A model generated the notes under the pieces. That model ran no database searches. It was not told where the DNA came from and saw nothing but the letters and a program-made list of their open reading frames with translations. Position numbers and translations under genes: made by a program. Source: Arthrobacter sp. B2a2-09 (lineage in GTDB: Bacteria > Actinomycetota > Actinomycetes > Actinomycetales > Micrococcaceae). Taken from it: 64,000 bases of DNA. Positions 25,040-33,764 of the stretch are shown one piece after another (position 1 is the first letter of the stretch; each line of letters opens with the position of its first letter). The DNA is taken from contig NZ_JAMXIC010000002.1 of the NCBI RefSeq assembly GCF_027587375.1, positions 1 to 64,000 on the forward strand, read 5' to 3'.

Positions 25040-25449
25040 GGTAACACAATTCAAGGTCGTAGGCCGCTGCCGCTGGACCATGCCCAGGCGGAACTTCCGT
25101 AAAATTCAGGCCATGAACCCCAAGATCTGGAGAAGAAGTTTGGAAGATCAGCCCACGGTTTATGGCTCTTCACGAGGGATCCAGGTTCCCCGTCATTTTC
25201 TCTCTCGTGCAGCGGTCGTCGGTTGGGTTCTCGCTTGGGGCGGGTGCACAACCGCGGCCGACCAGCACGGCGACATTCGCATGTCCATCGCGCAGGCGAA
25301 TGGGCCAATTGACGACGTTACGTGCATTTCGCCCACCGTCTGGGAGAATATTCGGCGGTGCGGGTCAAGGTGCAACGAAGGCTTCAGTGTCGCATTCGAA
25401 CATGCCCTGATTCGGCTTAGGCGCGGAAGGCGCCATAGGGGTCACCGAG
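25040..25449. other. gap between the SDR promoter and the LacI gene
   Basis: About 400 bases with open frames on both strands but no recognisable family and no good start. I see nothing certain in it; it may be eroded coding DNA, as elsewhere in the island. Confidence 0.4.
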
Positions 25450-26433
25450 TCAGGTGGTGCCACGCACGACCAAGGTGAAGACGTGCGAGAACTCTTGCAA
25501 CGGAATCTTCTGCCCCATGGCTCGAAGCAGGCTTGTGGCAACACGCGTTGCTCCAAGAGCGGTATCAACCCTAAGTGTCGTGACTCCGGGGATCGCATAC
25601 TGAGCAAGCGGAATGTCATCGGTGCCGATTACAGCAATTTCCGACGGTACTTGGATGCCGTTGTCCCGCAGTGAGCCAAGCATCGCGAGTGCGACGTCGT
25701 CGTTGAAGCAAATGATCGCTGAGGCCTGTGGATTTTGTTCGCGCCACTGTTTGATCGTCTGGCTCGTCGATTCACGATCGACGCCGACAGCCAGCGGCGA
25801 GGTGAATTCGATGCCCATAGTGCCCGCACATTGCTCGGCGATGGCAGCCTTCTGTTCGCTCATCTCCCGAAGCTCAGGTCGCTCAGTGTGGACGAATGAA
25901 ACGTGCCGATGACCTCGCTCGTGCAGGTGACGCAACTGCAGTTCCGCGGCTTCTTTCATCCAGAAAATTTCGCTGCGACCGGTGTTGAAGTCGATGCCTT
26001 CGATCAACTGAACTCCAGAGTTGCGCATCTGTTTCTCAACGTCGTTGAGGTCTTCCGCAAAAGAGACAACGGCGAAAGGTTGCGTCGCGCGGACGAGGCG
26101 CAATAGGGCAGCTTTGTCGCTTCCGCCGGACCCATGCACCACCACCGTTGCACCAGCCTCGGCGAGGCGATTCGAGAATGCAGCGGCAAATAATCCCGCC
26201 TGGTATTCACTCAGAGGAACGGAGCCGAGATTGAGCAAGGCGATATCCGTGCGCCCTTTTGCCAAGGCAAGGCCAGCGGTGCTCGGCACATAGCCCAACT
26301 CCCGCGCAGCGTGCAGCACGCGCTCGCGAGTGGCGGTGGGGATGGTATGGGAGGGGGTGTTGTTGAGTACGAAGCTCACTGTCGTGCGTGAGACCCCGCT
26401 CGCACGAGCTACATCGGAGCTGGTGACGCGCAT
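25450..26433 (-). CDS. LacI-family transcriptional regulator
   Basis: A 327-residue regulator. The HTH reads VTSSDVARASGVSRTTVSFV and then LNNTPSHTIPTATRERV at residues about 2-50. The sensor domain has DIALLNLGSVPLSEYQAGLF, HRHVSFVHTERPELR, AIICFNDDVALAML and AVIGTDDIPLAQYAIPGVTT. It departs from the typical N-terminal half, with a short ligand lobe lacking the usual DITNPFF-like motif. The ATG at 26433 lies about nine bases after GGAGGGAG; ATGs at 26454 and beyond are less likely. Neighbours are decayed genes on the 5' side and the SDR on the 3' side, so its target is unclear. Confidence 0.85.
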   Translation of the reverse strand: MRVTSSDVARASGVSRTTVSFVLNNTPSHTIPTATRERVLHAARELGYVPSTAGLALAKGRTDIALLNLGSVPLSEYQAGLFAAAFSNRLAEAGATVVVHGSGGSDKAALLRLVRATQPFAVVSFAEDLNDVEKQMRNSGVQLIEGIDFNTGRSEIFWMKEAAELQLRHLHERGHRHVSFVHTERPELREMSEQKAAIAEQCAGTMGIEFTSPLAVGVDRESTSQTIKQWREQNPQASAIICFNDDVALAMLGSLRDNGIQVPSEIAVIGTDDIPLAQYAIPGVTTLRVDTALGATRVATSLLRAMGQKIPLQEFSHVFTLVVRGTT

Positions 26434-26944
26434 TCTTGATTTCTCCCTCCTCATGCTCCAAGCCTCTAGGCATGGCTGTGGCGACACGCCACGGCAAAAG
26501 CGTACCTGACTGCAGGCAAGTATCTCGGAGTACGGCGGCTGGTGAGAACGCTGGCAACAGAGTGAGTTTGGTCCGCTGATTATGTATCGCTAACGTTGGG
26601 GCGCAACCCAGGTGGTCCAAGGAACTTGAGCCAACTACGGCTGAATGGTCGAAATGGTTCTTCGGCGCGACAGGATTGGCTGCGGACTAGAAGTTGCTTT
26701 CAGTTTGTTCCTGGCTGCTACGGATATTTTCGAAGTATTGCTCCTCCCGCTTCCCGGATCCATCGCATTTCCGATGAAAGTGGACTGCAAGTGCGGCCGG
26801 ATGCAATCGGCCCCTCGCAATTGGGCATGGTTGGTCTGTTTGATCCGGTAGGGGCGATGGCCGCCGGCTGCGAGTAGGCATCTGAGTCTGAAGTTGGTGA
26901 AGTTGCGGAGGCCGCAGGCGATTCTGCGGTAGTTTCGATGACCT

Positions 26945-27083
26945 TGTCAACGATGTCTACCTCGGCTGCGCCCAATTCGAGATCGCCGTAGCTGAACGAG
27001 TTGTAGCTCAAGCCATGACCGATGCGACAGAGCCGCGTCACCGGTTCATCGACATATCTGGAGTACAGGCCTCTCTTTTGCAT
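26945..27083 (-). pseudogene. C-terminal fragment of a GH3 glycosidase
   Basis: On the minus strand the segment reads YSRYVDEPVTRL, then CRIGHGLSYNSFSYGDLELG. This matches the YPFGHGLSYTTF-type motif before the C-terminal Fn3-like domain of GH3 beta-glucosidases. Neither the catalytic domain nor the rest of the C-terminal domain remains. The 830-base gap around it (26434-27320) otherwise shows nothing I can name. Confidence 0.6.
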
Positions 27084-27320
27084 CCTCCGGTAACTGCTTC
27101 CGCGCTATTGGTAGTGGTCGATCGGAATCCAACCGGCGGCTCGGAGGCTTGCTGCGCGGATTTGAGTTCGCCAACCACGGTGACAGCGATTGCTCGTGAG
27201 CTCTCCGACCCGTTCATCCCAGCCGGGTGAATCTGTTTTTGGCAAAGGCCTGCTGAAAGCCCCACGTGCACAGCAATTAAACGTGCACTCATGAACGAAT
27301 CGCCGAGGTAGTCTTTCAGC

Positions 27321-27890
27321 ATGGTTGAGAGCAATGTTCGGGAACTCCGCAGCGATGCGGCACGCAATAGAGGGCGGGTGGTGGCAGCCGCCCGCGCGGC
27401 CTTTGCAGAGCATGGCCACGACGTTCCTCTTGAAGAGATCGCGCAGGCGGCGAACGTCAGTCGTACAACGCTGTATCGCAATTTCGCGACTCGCGAAGAA
27501 CTTGCTGCCGTGGTGTACGAAGCCAACGTGTCGTTGATTGAGAACAAAGCGGCCGAACTGCATTCCAGTGAAAGTGGGGTTGTCGCGTTGTACGACTTCG
27601 TGTTGGGGGAGCAGCAGGCTGACCGCGGCCTTGCTCAAATGCTCACGACAGCAAACATGGAGTGGTTGAAGGAGCTGTCGTCGAGGACGAGTGCAGCGTT
27701 CGAGCCTTTGTTTGAGCGAGGCCTGGAAGCCGGAATCGTGCACCGAGGGGTTCGCCTTGAAGACCTGATGATTTCATTCGCCATGCATTCGGGGGCGCTA
27801 AACGAAATTCGGGAATCGGGCCAGATGGATCTCATTCCCAGGGTGCGAGGAATGCTGCACCGGGCTCTGTTCCGCACTGCGGGGGAGTAG
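27321..27890 (+). CDS. TetR-family transcriptional regulator
   Basis: A 189-residue regulator. The HTH is at about 17-62 (VVAAARAAFAEHGHDVPLEE, then IAQAANVSRTTLYRNFATRE). The ligand domain (residues 80-185) carries WLKELSSRTSAAF and GLEAGIVHRGVRLEDLMISF. It lies 180 bases upstream of, and on the same strand as, the first GH1 gene. It has a decayed relative at 14025-14327. No strong ribosome site precedes the ATG; a GTG or leaderless start cannot be excluded. It could bind the class C or class B sites, but nothing in the sequence decides this. Confidence 0.83.
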   Translation: MVESNVRELRSDAARNRGRVVAAARAAFAEHGHDVPLEEIAQAANVSRTTLYRNFATREELAAVVYEANVSLIENKAAELHSSESGVVALYDFVLGEQQADRGLAQMLTTANMEWLKELSSRTSAAFEPLFERGLEAGIVHRGVRLEDLMISFAMHSGALNEIRESGQMDLIPRVRGMLHRALFRTAGE

Positions 27891-27992
27891 CGGCCTAGCT
27901 GTCTCTGCTGTGAGTGAGGACGTGGCTGACGGCGGGTGGAAACGCCTCGATGGAATCGGGACGAAGTTGTTTGTGGGACCTGCCAACGAATC

Positions 27993-28008
27993 TAGCAAGG
28001 TCTTGCTA
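27993..28008. promoter_or_regulatory. class C operator candidate (TAGCAAGGTCTTGCTA)
   Basis: A 16-bp near-perfect palindrome upstream of GH1. It would lie between a weak -35 and a GATAGT -10-like sequence at 28015-28020. Its centre is 31 bases from the centre of the class A core at 28028-28035. Confidence 0.55.
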
Positions 28009-28027
28009 TTTTGTGATAGTTTTTAGC

Positions 28028-28035
28028 AACCGGTT
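28028..28035. promoter_or_regulatory. class A operator candidate (AACCGGTT)
   Basis: The core lies in GCAACCGGTTTCG, 34 bases before the GH1 start and just downstream of the likely -10 box. The same 13 bases occur before the second GH1 gene. Confidence 0.55.
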
Positions 28036-28069
28036 TCGAGATTCATGCTGAGCTGCGAAAGGCTACCCA

Positions 28070-29305
28070 ATGACGACGACCCTGCCCGATGGTTTCCTGT
28101 GGGGGGCGGCGACTGCCGCGCACCAGATTGAGGGGAACAATGTCAATAGTGATTTTTGGGACAGTGAGCAGAAGCAGCCCGGGATGGAGCGCAGCGGCGA
28201 CGCGGTGGACAGTTACCACCGCTTTGCGGAGGACATGGGGTTGCTGGCCGGTGCGGGGCTGAATTCGTATCGCTTCAGTATCGAGTGGGCCCGGATCGAG
28301 CCTGCGCCCGGGCATATCTCCTTGGCCGAGTTGGCGCATTACCGGGGGATGATCGAGACGGCGCAGCGGCTCGGGCTGACCCCGGTTGTGACCTTGCACC
28401 ACTTCACCAGTCCCCGGTGGTTCGCCGAGGAGGGCGGCTGGATGGCGGATGGGGCGATCGAGCGGTTCCGTTTCTATGTGGAGGCCGTGACGGAGATCCT
28501 GCATGACGTGAAGTGGGTCCTGACCATGAACGAGCCGAACATGCTGGCCCTGATGACGACGATGGCGCGTGCGATGGCCGGGGCCCGGGGGGAGCGTGAG
28601 GAGACGGAATGGATGAGTCCGACCGTTGAAGGTGATGCCCGCCCGGTGCTGCCGGACCCGGAGGCTGATGTGGCGCGCCGGCTCGTGGAGGCGCACCACG
28701 CGGTGCGGGGCATTGTCCGGGAGCGCACCGGCGCCGCCGTGGGCTGGTCGGTCGCGAACCAGGCCCTGGTGGCGCGCCCCGGCGGGGAGGAGAAGCTGGC
28801 GGAGGTCCGCTACATCCGTGAGGACATTTTTCTTGAGGGTGCCCGGGGTGATGACTTCATCGGGGTGCAGTCCTATACCAGCCAGGACGTCACGGCTGAG
28901 GGGGTCGTGCCCCACCCCGTCCACCCTGAGAACACGCTCGTGGGCAACGCGTACCGGCCCGATGCGCTGGGCATCGCCGTGCGCCACGCGTGGGAGGTGA
29001 CCGGGGGAGTGCCGGTGATGGTGACCGAGAACGGCATCGCCACCGCCGATGACACGCGGCGGATCGCGTACACGGCCACGGCGCTGGAGCACCTGTTTGG
29101 GTGCATGGGGGAGGGCATCGATGTGCGGGGGTACCTGCACTGGAGTGCGCTGGATAACTATGAGTGGGGCCACTGGGCGCCGACGTTCGGGCTGATCGCC
29201 GTTGACCGTGAGACGTTCGAGCGCCGCCCGAAGCCGAGCCTGGCCTGGCTCGGGCAGGTGGCCCGCGACGGTGCGCTGCCCGGCGTGCCGGTTTCCAACC
29301 ACTAA
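28070..29305 (+). CDS. GH1 beta-glucosidase family protein, copy 1
   Basis: A 411-residue family 1 glycoside hydrolase. It begins LPDGFLWGAATAAHQIEGN, the classic GH1 N-terminus. The acid/base Glu is in LTMNEPN (155), the nucleophile Glu in VMVTENGIAT (320), and WSALDNYEWGHW forms the sugar-binding tryptophan region. It is somewhat shorter than the usual 440-470 residues, because loops between the two Glu motifs are short. No signal peptide is seen, so it acts inside the cell on an imported glycoside. It would remove a terminal beta-glucosyl or similar residue. The GAAAGG site precedes the ATG. It differs from copy 2 at about 25 positions, mostly in one loop near residues 170-181 and the C-terminal tail. 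Confidence 0.92.
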   Translation: MTTTLPDGFLWGAATAAHQIEGNNVNSDFWDSEQKQPGMERSGDAVDSYHRFAEDMGLLAGAGLNSYRFSIEWARIEPAPGHISLAELAHYRGMIETAQRLGLTPVVTLHHFTSPRWFAEEGGWMADGAIERFRFYVEAVTEILHDVKWVLTMNEPNMLALMTTMARAMAGARGEREETEWMSPTVEGDARPVLPDPEADVARRLVEAHHAVRGIVRERTGAAVGWSVANQALVARPGGEEKLAEVRYIREDIFLEGARGDDFIGVQSYTSQDVTAEGVVPHPVHPENTLVGNAYRPDALGIAVRHAWEVTGGVPVMVTENGIATADDTRRIAYTATALEHLFGCMGEGIDVRGYLHWSALDNYEWGHWAPTFGLIAVDRETFERRPKPSLAWLGQVARDGALPGVPVSNH

Positions 29306-29320
29306 AGGTCAAGGCAGACA

Positions 29321-29680
29321 CATGACTTGCTCAACCACTACTCCAAGGGCGCCGTCATTACGTTCCTGCATGAGTAGGTCGCCGGGCTGCGACCGCTCGA
29401 ACCCGGTTACTCACGATTCTTGATTGCACCGGTTCCAGGGGAAGGAATTGACGCTTGCCCGGCGGAGTTGCTGTCGCCCTTCGGTCTGATCCGCACTCAA
29501 TGGACGATGACCGACGGCGCCTTCCAGATCACGGTAGATGTGCCCGCCGGAACAGCTGCTGTGGTGCGCACACCCCACGGGGGAGAGCACGAATTGGGTC
29601 CTGGATTTCATGAGCTGGCATCGACGGGGACGGTGGGTGAAACGACCAGAGCTCATAGAGAAGCCAAATTCAGCCCGTAG
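29321..29680 (+). pseudogene. C-terminal remnant of a GH78 alpha-L-rhamnosidase
   Basis: In one frame the DNA reads HDLLNHYSKGAVITFLHE, a TAG stop at 29375-29377, then VAGLRPLEPGYSRFLIAPVP and then LSPFGLIRTQWTMTDG and FQITVDVPAGTAAVV. This is the end of the (alpha/alpha)6 barrel and the C-terminal beta domain of family GH78. The catalytic part is gone, and an in-frame stop breaks what is left. The remnant sits between GH1 and GH3 in the same orientation, so an ancestral GH1-GH78-GH3-GH43 operon is likely. Confidence 0.75.
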
Positions 29681-29758
29681 AGCCAACAGCTATCGGACGC
29701 CGACGCTAGCTACCCCCATTTGATTGTTTCGCTGCGCGGATGCAGCAGGAGGAAAACC

Positions 29759-32068
29759 ATGAAAAACCCCACGTACCACGTGCCGATGTATAAGGACGCC
29801 ACCCAGCCGATCGAAGACCGGGTCGCCGACCTCGTTCAACGGATGACTCTCGATGAGAAGGTCGCGCAACTGCGATCACTTTGGGTCGCGAAATTCAGGT
29901 TCGTGACACCCGAAGGGCGCATCGACGCCGACAAGGCCCGTGACGTGTTCCCCGACGGCATCGGATTCATCGGCCGCCCCGTCGATGCGATGGGTATGGA
30001 GGGGTTCATGCAACAACGCTGGCATCGAAGCCGCGAAGAGTCGATCCAGTTCGTGAATGAGATGCAGGAGCATCTCCTGCAGAACACTCGGCTCGGAATC
30101 CCTGCCTTCTTCCACGACGAGACCGGCCACGGGTTCGTCGCAGCCGGGGCGACCGTCTTTCCGATTCCCCCTGCGCTGGCGAGCACCTGGGACGAGGACC
30201 TGGTTGAAAAGATTTTCACCGTCGTGGCGCGCGAAGCCCGCTCTGTCGGGTCACTGATCTCGCTCAGCCCGGTGCTCGATCTTGCCCGCGACCCGAGGTA
30301 CGGGCGGGTTGAGGAGTTCTTCAGTGAAGACCCGTTCCTGGCGGGCCGGATGGGGGTCGCCGTCGTGCGCGGCCTGCAGGGCCGCTCCCGCCCCTTGGCC
30401 GAGGACCGCATGTTCGCAACCTTGAAGCACTTCGTGCACGCCACACCCGAGGGCGGTGTCAACGTTTCTCCTGCGCCAGCGAATGAGCGTTCCCTGCGCG
30501 AGACATACCTCATTCCTTTTGCCGACGTCGTGCGAGAGGCAGATCCGGCATTCATTATGCCGTCGTACAACGAGGTCGGGGGGATGCCGGCCCATGCCAG
30601 CCGCGACCTGCTGCAGCGCATCGGCCGTGAACTGCTCGGCTTCGAGGGTGCCTATCTGAGCGACTACGGTGCTATCGAGCGTCTTGTCTCCAATCACCGG
30701 GTCGCGGCCGACCTGGGGGAGGCAGCCGGGATCGCCCTGCGCGCCGGTGTCGATGCTGATCTCGCGGACGGTGATGGCTACGCGGAGCTTGCTGCCGAGG
30801 TTCGGATGGGGCGTGTCGACGAGGCACTCGTCGATGCGGCCGTGTCGCGGTTGCTTGCGCTCAAGTTCGAGGCCGGACTCTTCGACCGACCGACTGCGCG
30901 CTTGGAGAACGTTGAATACAACGATCCCGAGGCCCGCGATCTCGCGCACCTAGCAGCAGTCCGCTCCCTCACACTACTCAGCAACGACGGCGTGCTCCCG
31001 CTCAGCCCGTCACAGGCTCTCCGAGTTGGCGTCATTGGGCCCAACGCTGATCAGGTGTACTACGGCAACTACTCGGGCGAGACCGACTCGGGGGTCAGCG
31101 TGCTCGCAGGCATCCGTGAGGCAATCGGCGGCACGTCTGTGATTGTCGAGTACGCGGAAGGTGTGCGGCTCATCGCGAATGACGCCGGTGTATACGGCCC
31201 GGGCCGTATGCCGATCGTGCCGGAGGATGCCGAGGAGAACCGGCGTCGCATCGCGGAGGCCGTCGACGTCGCGCGTCGATCGGATGTCGTCGTGCTCGTG
31301 GTGGGTGACCACCCCGCGATCACGCGGGAAACCACCCGGGCCGCTTACCCCGGAGATCGGAGCGAGCTGGGACTCTTCGGGCAGCAAGACGAATTGGTCG
31401 AGGCGCTTCTCGATGTGGGCGTGCCGGTTGTCGCCCTACTCATCAACGGTCGTCCTCTGGCCGTCACCCGGCTTGCCGAGAAGGCCAATGCGCTCCTCGA
31501 AGGTTGGTACCTGGGCCAGGAGGGAGGCCGCGCGGTGGCCGAGGTGCTTTTCGGTAGCCAAGAGCCCGGCGGGCGCCTGCCCGTCTCCATTCCGCGCTCG
31601 GCCGGCTCACTCCCGGTCTACTACAACCGTCACACCTCGGCGAACTTGTATCCATACGTCGAGGTAGAGCGGACTCCGCTCTACCCGTTCGGCCATGGCT
31701 TGGGCTATTCGACATTCGACATTTCGGAACCTGTGCTTGAGAGTTCCGGCATCCGGCTCGGCGAATCGGCGGTGGTCAGCGTCGAAGTCAGCAACATCGG
31801 GGACCGCTCGGGGAGCGAGGTCGTGCAAATGTACATTCGCGACGACGTCTCTTCGGTTCCGCGGCCCGAGATCGAACTGCGTGGCTTCGAACGTGTGACC
31901 CTCGAGCCGGGCGCGACGATGACCGTGCGGTTCACCATCGAGCCGGCGCAGCTCGCGTTCTGGAATGTCGAGTTGACCGAGCATGTCGCCGAGCCGGGCT
32001 CGTTCACGATCTCGGTGGGGCGCAGTTCCGCTGACCTTAGGACAACGACCCTTATGGTGGAGGCCTGA
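29759..32068 (+). CDS. GH3 beta-glycosidase (glucosidase/xylosidase type)
   Basis: A 769-residue family 3 hydrolase. The N-terminal (beta/alpha)8 domain has RMTLDEKVAQL, DETGHGFVAAGATVFPIP, SPVLDLARDPRYGR and TLKHFVHATPEGG. The nucleophile Asp is in YLSDYGAIE (302), where the family often has SDW. The second domain has GPNADQVYYGNYSGE. YPFGHGLGYSTF precedes a C-terminal Fn3-like domain (GDRSGSEVVQMYI). The substrate could be beta-glucosides, xylosides or arabinosides. There is no signal peptide, so it is cytoplasmic. The ATG at 29759 follows AGGAGG; its stop overlaps the GH43 start (TGATG), so the two are coupled. Confidence 0.92.
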   Translation: MKNPTYHVPMYKDATQPIEDRVADLVQRMTLDEKVAQLRSLWVAKFRFVTPEGRIDADKARDVFPDGIGFIGRPVDAMGMEGFMQQRWHRSREESIQFVNEMQEHLLQNTRLGIPAFFHDETGHGFVAAGATVFPIPPALASTWDEDLVEKIFTVVAREARSVGSLISLSPVLDLARDPRYGRVEEFFSEDPFLAGRMGVAVVRGLQGRSRPLAEDRMFATLKHFVHATPEGGVNVSPAPANERSLRETYLIPFADVVREADPAFIMPSYNEVGGMPAHASRDLLQRIGRELLGFEGAYLSDYGAIERLVSNHRVAADLGEAAGIALRAGVDADLADGDGYAELAAEVRMGRVDEALVDAAVSRLLALKFEAGLFDRPTARLENVEYNDPEARDLAHLAAVRSLTLLSNDGVLPLSPSQALRVGVIGPNADQVYYGNYSGETDSGVSVLAGIREAIGGTSVIVEYAEGVRLIANDAGVYGPGRMPIVPEDAEENRRRIAEAVDVARRSDVVVLVVGDHPAITRETTRAAYPGDRSELGLFGQQDELVEALLDVGVPVVALLINGRPLAVTRLAEKANALLEGWYLGQEGGRAVAEVLFGSQEPGGRLPVSIPRSAGSLPVYYNRHTSANLYPYVEVERTPLYPFGHGLGYSTFDISEPVLESSGIRLGESAVVSVEVSNIGDRSGSEVVQMYIRDDVSSVPRPEIELRGFERVTLEPGATMTVRFTIEPAQLAFWNVELTEHVAEPGSFTISVGRSSADLRTTTLMVEA

Positions 32069-33549
32069 TGTCAATCACGCCGATCCTGCCCGGATTCCAC
32101 CCAGACCCTTCGATCTGCCGGGCGGGCGAAGACTACTATCTCGTGGCCTCGTCTTTCGAGTATCTGCCGGGGGTCCCGATCTTCCACAGCCGCGATCTGC
32201 TCCACTGGGAGCAGATCGGCAGTGTCTTGGATCGCCCTGAAATGTTGAGCCTCAATGGTTCGCAGGGTGGATCAGGCATCTACGCGCCCACCATCCGTTT
32301 TCACGACGGCCGGTTCTGGATGACGACGACGAACGTGAACGAGTTTACGTCCGGCCACATCATCACCTCGGCGACTGATCCGCGAGGGCCCTGGAGCATC
32401 CCGGTGCACGTGCCAGAGGCGGTGGGGATCGATCCCGACCTCGTGTGGGACGACAACGGCACCTGCCACATCACGTGGTCGGCAGGCTTTGGTGAGACAC
32501 AGATCATGCAGGCCAAGATCGATCCGGACAGCGGCAGACTCCTCTCGCCGCCGCGACGAATCTCGGGCGGATCCGGTTTGGCTCATGCGGAAGCTCCACA
32601 CATCTTTCGACGTGGCCAGTGGTGGTATCTGCTTCTTGCTGAGGGCGGCACGGATCGCGGGCACATGGTCACCATCGCCCGTTCGCGGTCGCTCGATGGA
32701 CCGTTCGAGAACAACCCGGCCAACCCGATCCTGACCCGCAGGAGCACGGCGCATCCAGTGCAGAACACAGGTCACGCCGACTTCGTCGAGACGCCCACCG
32801 GCGAATGGGCGGTCGTCTATCTGGGCGTCAGACCTCGGGGGCGGACGCCACGGTTCCACGCGAACGGCCGTGAAACGTTCCTCGCCGGCGTCACCTGGCG
32901 AGACGGGTGGCCCCTCATCGACGAAGACCGGTACACGGTTCCGGATCAGACGGCCGAGTTTCTTGAAGACTTCGCGGATGGCGTGCTGGACCCGCGCTGG
33001 ATCGCCCCCGGCATCCACCCGGGGGAAATCACGCGCCGGGTGAGCGACGGAATCGTCGTGGTCACGCCTGCTGATCGCCCTGGCATACGGGCACTGCTCG
33101 CCATCCGCCCGCAACACCCGTCATGGACCGCAACGGCCGACCTGCGCGGAAGCTCTGGGCGGCTTGTGATCAGAATGGATGAGTCCCATTGGGCCGCGGT
33201 GGAGCTAGGCGAAATATCCGTCGACGCGCGCGTGGTCATCGGGCCTGTCGACACCGTTTTGGCCAGCATCCCCCGCCCGCTGTCCGGCCCGGTGACGGTG
33301 GGCATTCGCGTCCGTATCCCCGCGCCCGGGCCGATGGGGGCCAGCGCCCCCGACCTCGTCGAACTGGGGGTAGAGGGGGCGGGCGGCTGGCAGTCGCTCG
33401 TCACGGTGGACGGTCGCTACTTCACCACCGAGGTCGCCGGCGGCTTCACCGGACGCGTCGTCGGCGTCGAACCGGTAACCGGGAAAGCAGAGTCGGCGGT
33501 GCTGCGCTCCTTTCGCTACACGCCGACGCCGGAGGGCGCGTTCCTGTGA
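32068..33549 (+). CDS. GH43 beta-xylosidase/arabinosidase-type hydrolase
   Basis: A 493-residue family 43 protein. The five-bladed propeller begins PILPGFHPDPSICRAGEDYY, with the base Asp in HPDPS (13). GIDPDLVWDDNG carries the pKa-modulating Asp, and GLAHAEAPHIF the acid Glu. A C-terminal beta-sandwich (about residues 300-485) is typical of the beta-xylosidase subgroup. It would release xylose or arabinose from the non-reducing end of a sugar chain. It is coupled to the GH3 gene by stop-start overlap. No signal sequence is seen. Both coupled genes would act on an imported oligosaccharide or glycoside. Confidence 0.9.
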   Translation: MSITPILPGFHPDPSICRAGEDYYLVASSFEYLPGVPIFHSRDLLHWEQIGSVLDRPEMLSLNGSQGGSGIYAPTIRFHDGRFWMTTTNVNEFTSGHIITSATDPRGPWSIPVHVPEAVGIDPDLVWDDNGTCHITWSAGFGETQIMQAKIDPDSGRLLSPPRRISGGSGLAHAEAPHIFRRGQWWYLLLAEGGTDRGHMVTIARSRSLDGPFENNPANPILTRRSTAHPVQNTGHADFVETPTGEWAVVYLGVRPRGRTPRFHANGRETFLAGVTWRDGWPLIDEDRYTVPDQTAEFLEDFADGVLDPRWIAPGIHPGEITRRVSDGIVVVTPADRPGIRALLAIRPQHPSWTATADLRGSSGRLVIRMDESHWAAVELGEISVDARVVIGPVDTVLASIPRPLSGPVTVGIRVRIPAPGPMGASAPDLVELGVEGAGGWQSLVTVDGRYFTTEVAGGFTGRVVGVEPVTGKAESAVLRSFRYTPTPEGAFL

Positions 33550-33678
33550 TCGAACTGACCGGGTGGGTGAGTCAGCGAGCCGAGCTCGCGCAGAGCCGAT
33601 CGCGTCGGGGATGAGTCGTGTGACACGGGGCCTCCTTACTGGGCGATCGGGGACTGACCGTGCCGCGCCGAAAGAATC

Positions 33679-33692
33679 GTACACATATGTAC
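33679..33692. promoter_or_regulatory. class B operator candidate (GTACA-N4-TGTAC)
   Basis: GTACACATATGTAC lies 73 bases upstream of the start of the broken isomerase-dehydrogenase copy. It suggests that the ancestor of this copy was under class B control, as is the intact operon behind 11872-11885. Confidence 0.5.
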
Positions 33693-33764
33693 GCTTATCC
33701 CTGTAGAGTGTTTCTCGTGGGGTGCCCAAGCCTGTTGGCGTCGCAATCCTGGAGGTACAACGAA

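Larger units (their letters stand above)
27991..29270 (+). repeat. long direct repeat, copy 1 (GH1 promoter and gene)
   Basis: This segment, from the class C palindrome to near the GH1 3' end, is repeated in the same orientation at 50495-51775. Long runs of identical bases extend across both the promoter and the gene. Confidence 0.8.

Noticed and set aside
27474..27487. GTACAACGCTGTAT, similar to class B
   Set aside because: It lies inside the TetR HTH coding sequence (RTTLYRN), has a mismatch, and is explained by common codons.
28043..29302. Long antisense open frame (about 419 codons) over GH1 copy 1
   Set aside because: It is the mirror of a GC-rich gene with strong third-position bias. 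The sense frame has all GH1 motifs, and the antisense product is rich in His, Arg and Pro without any domain. The same shadow appears over GH1 copy 2.
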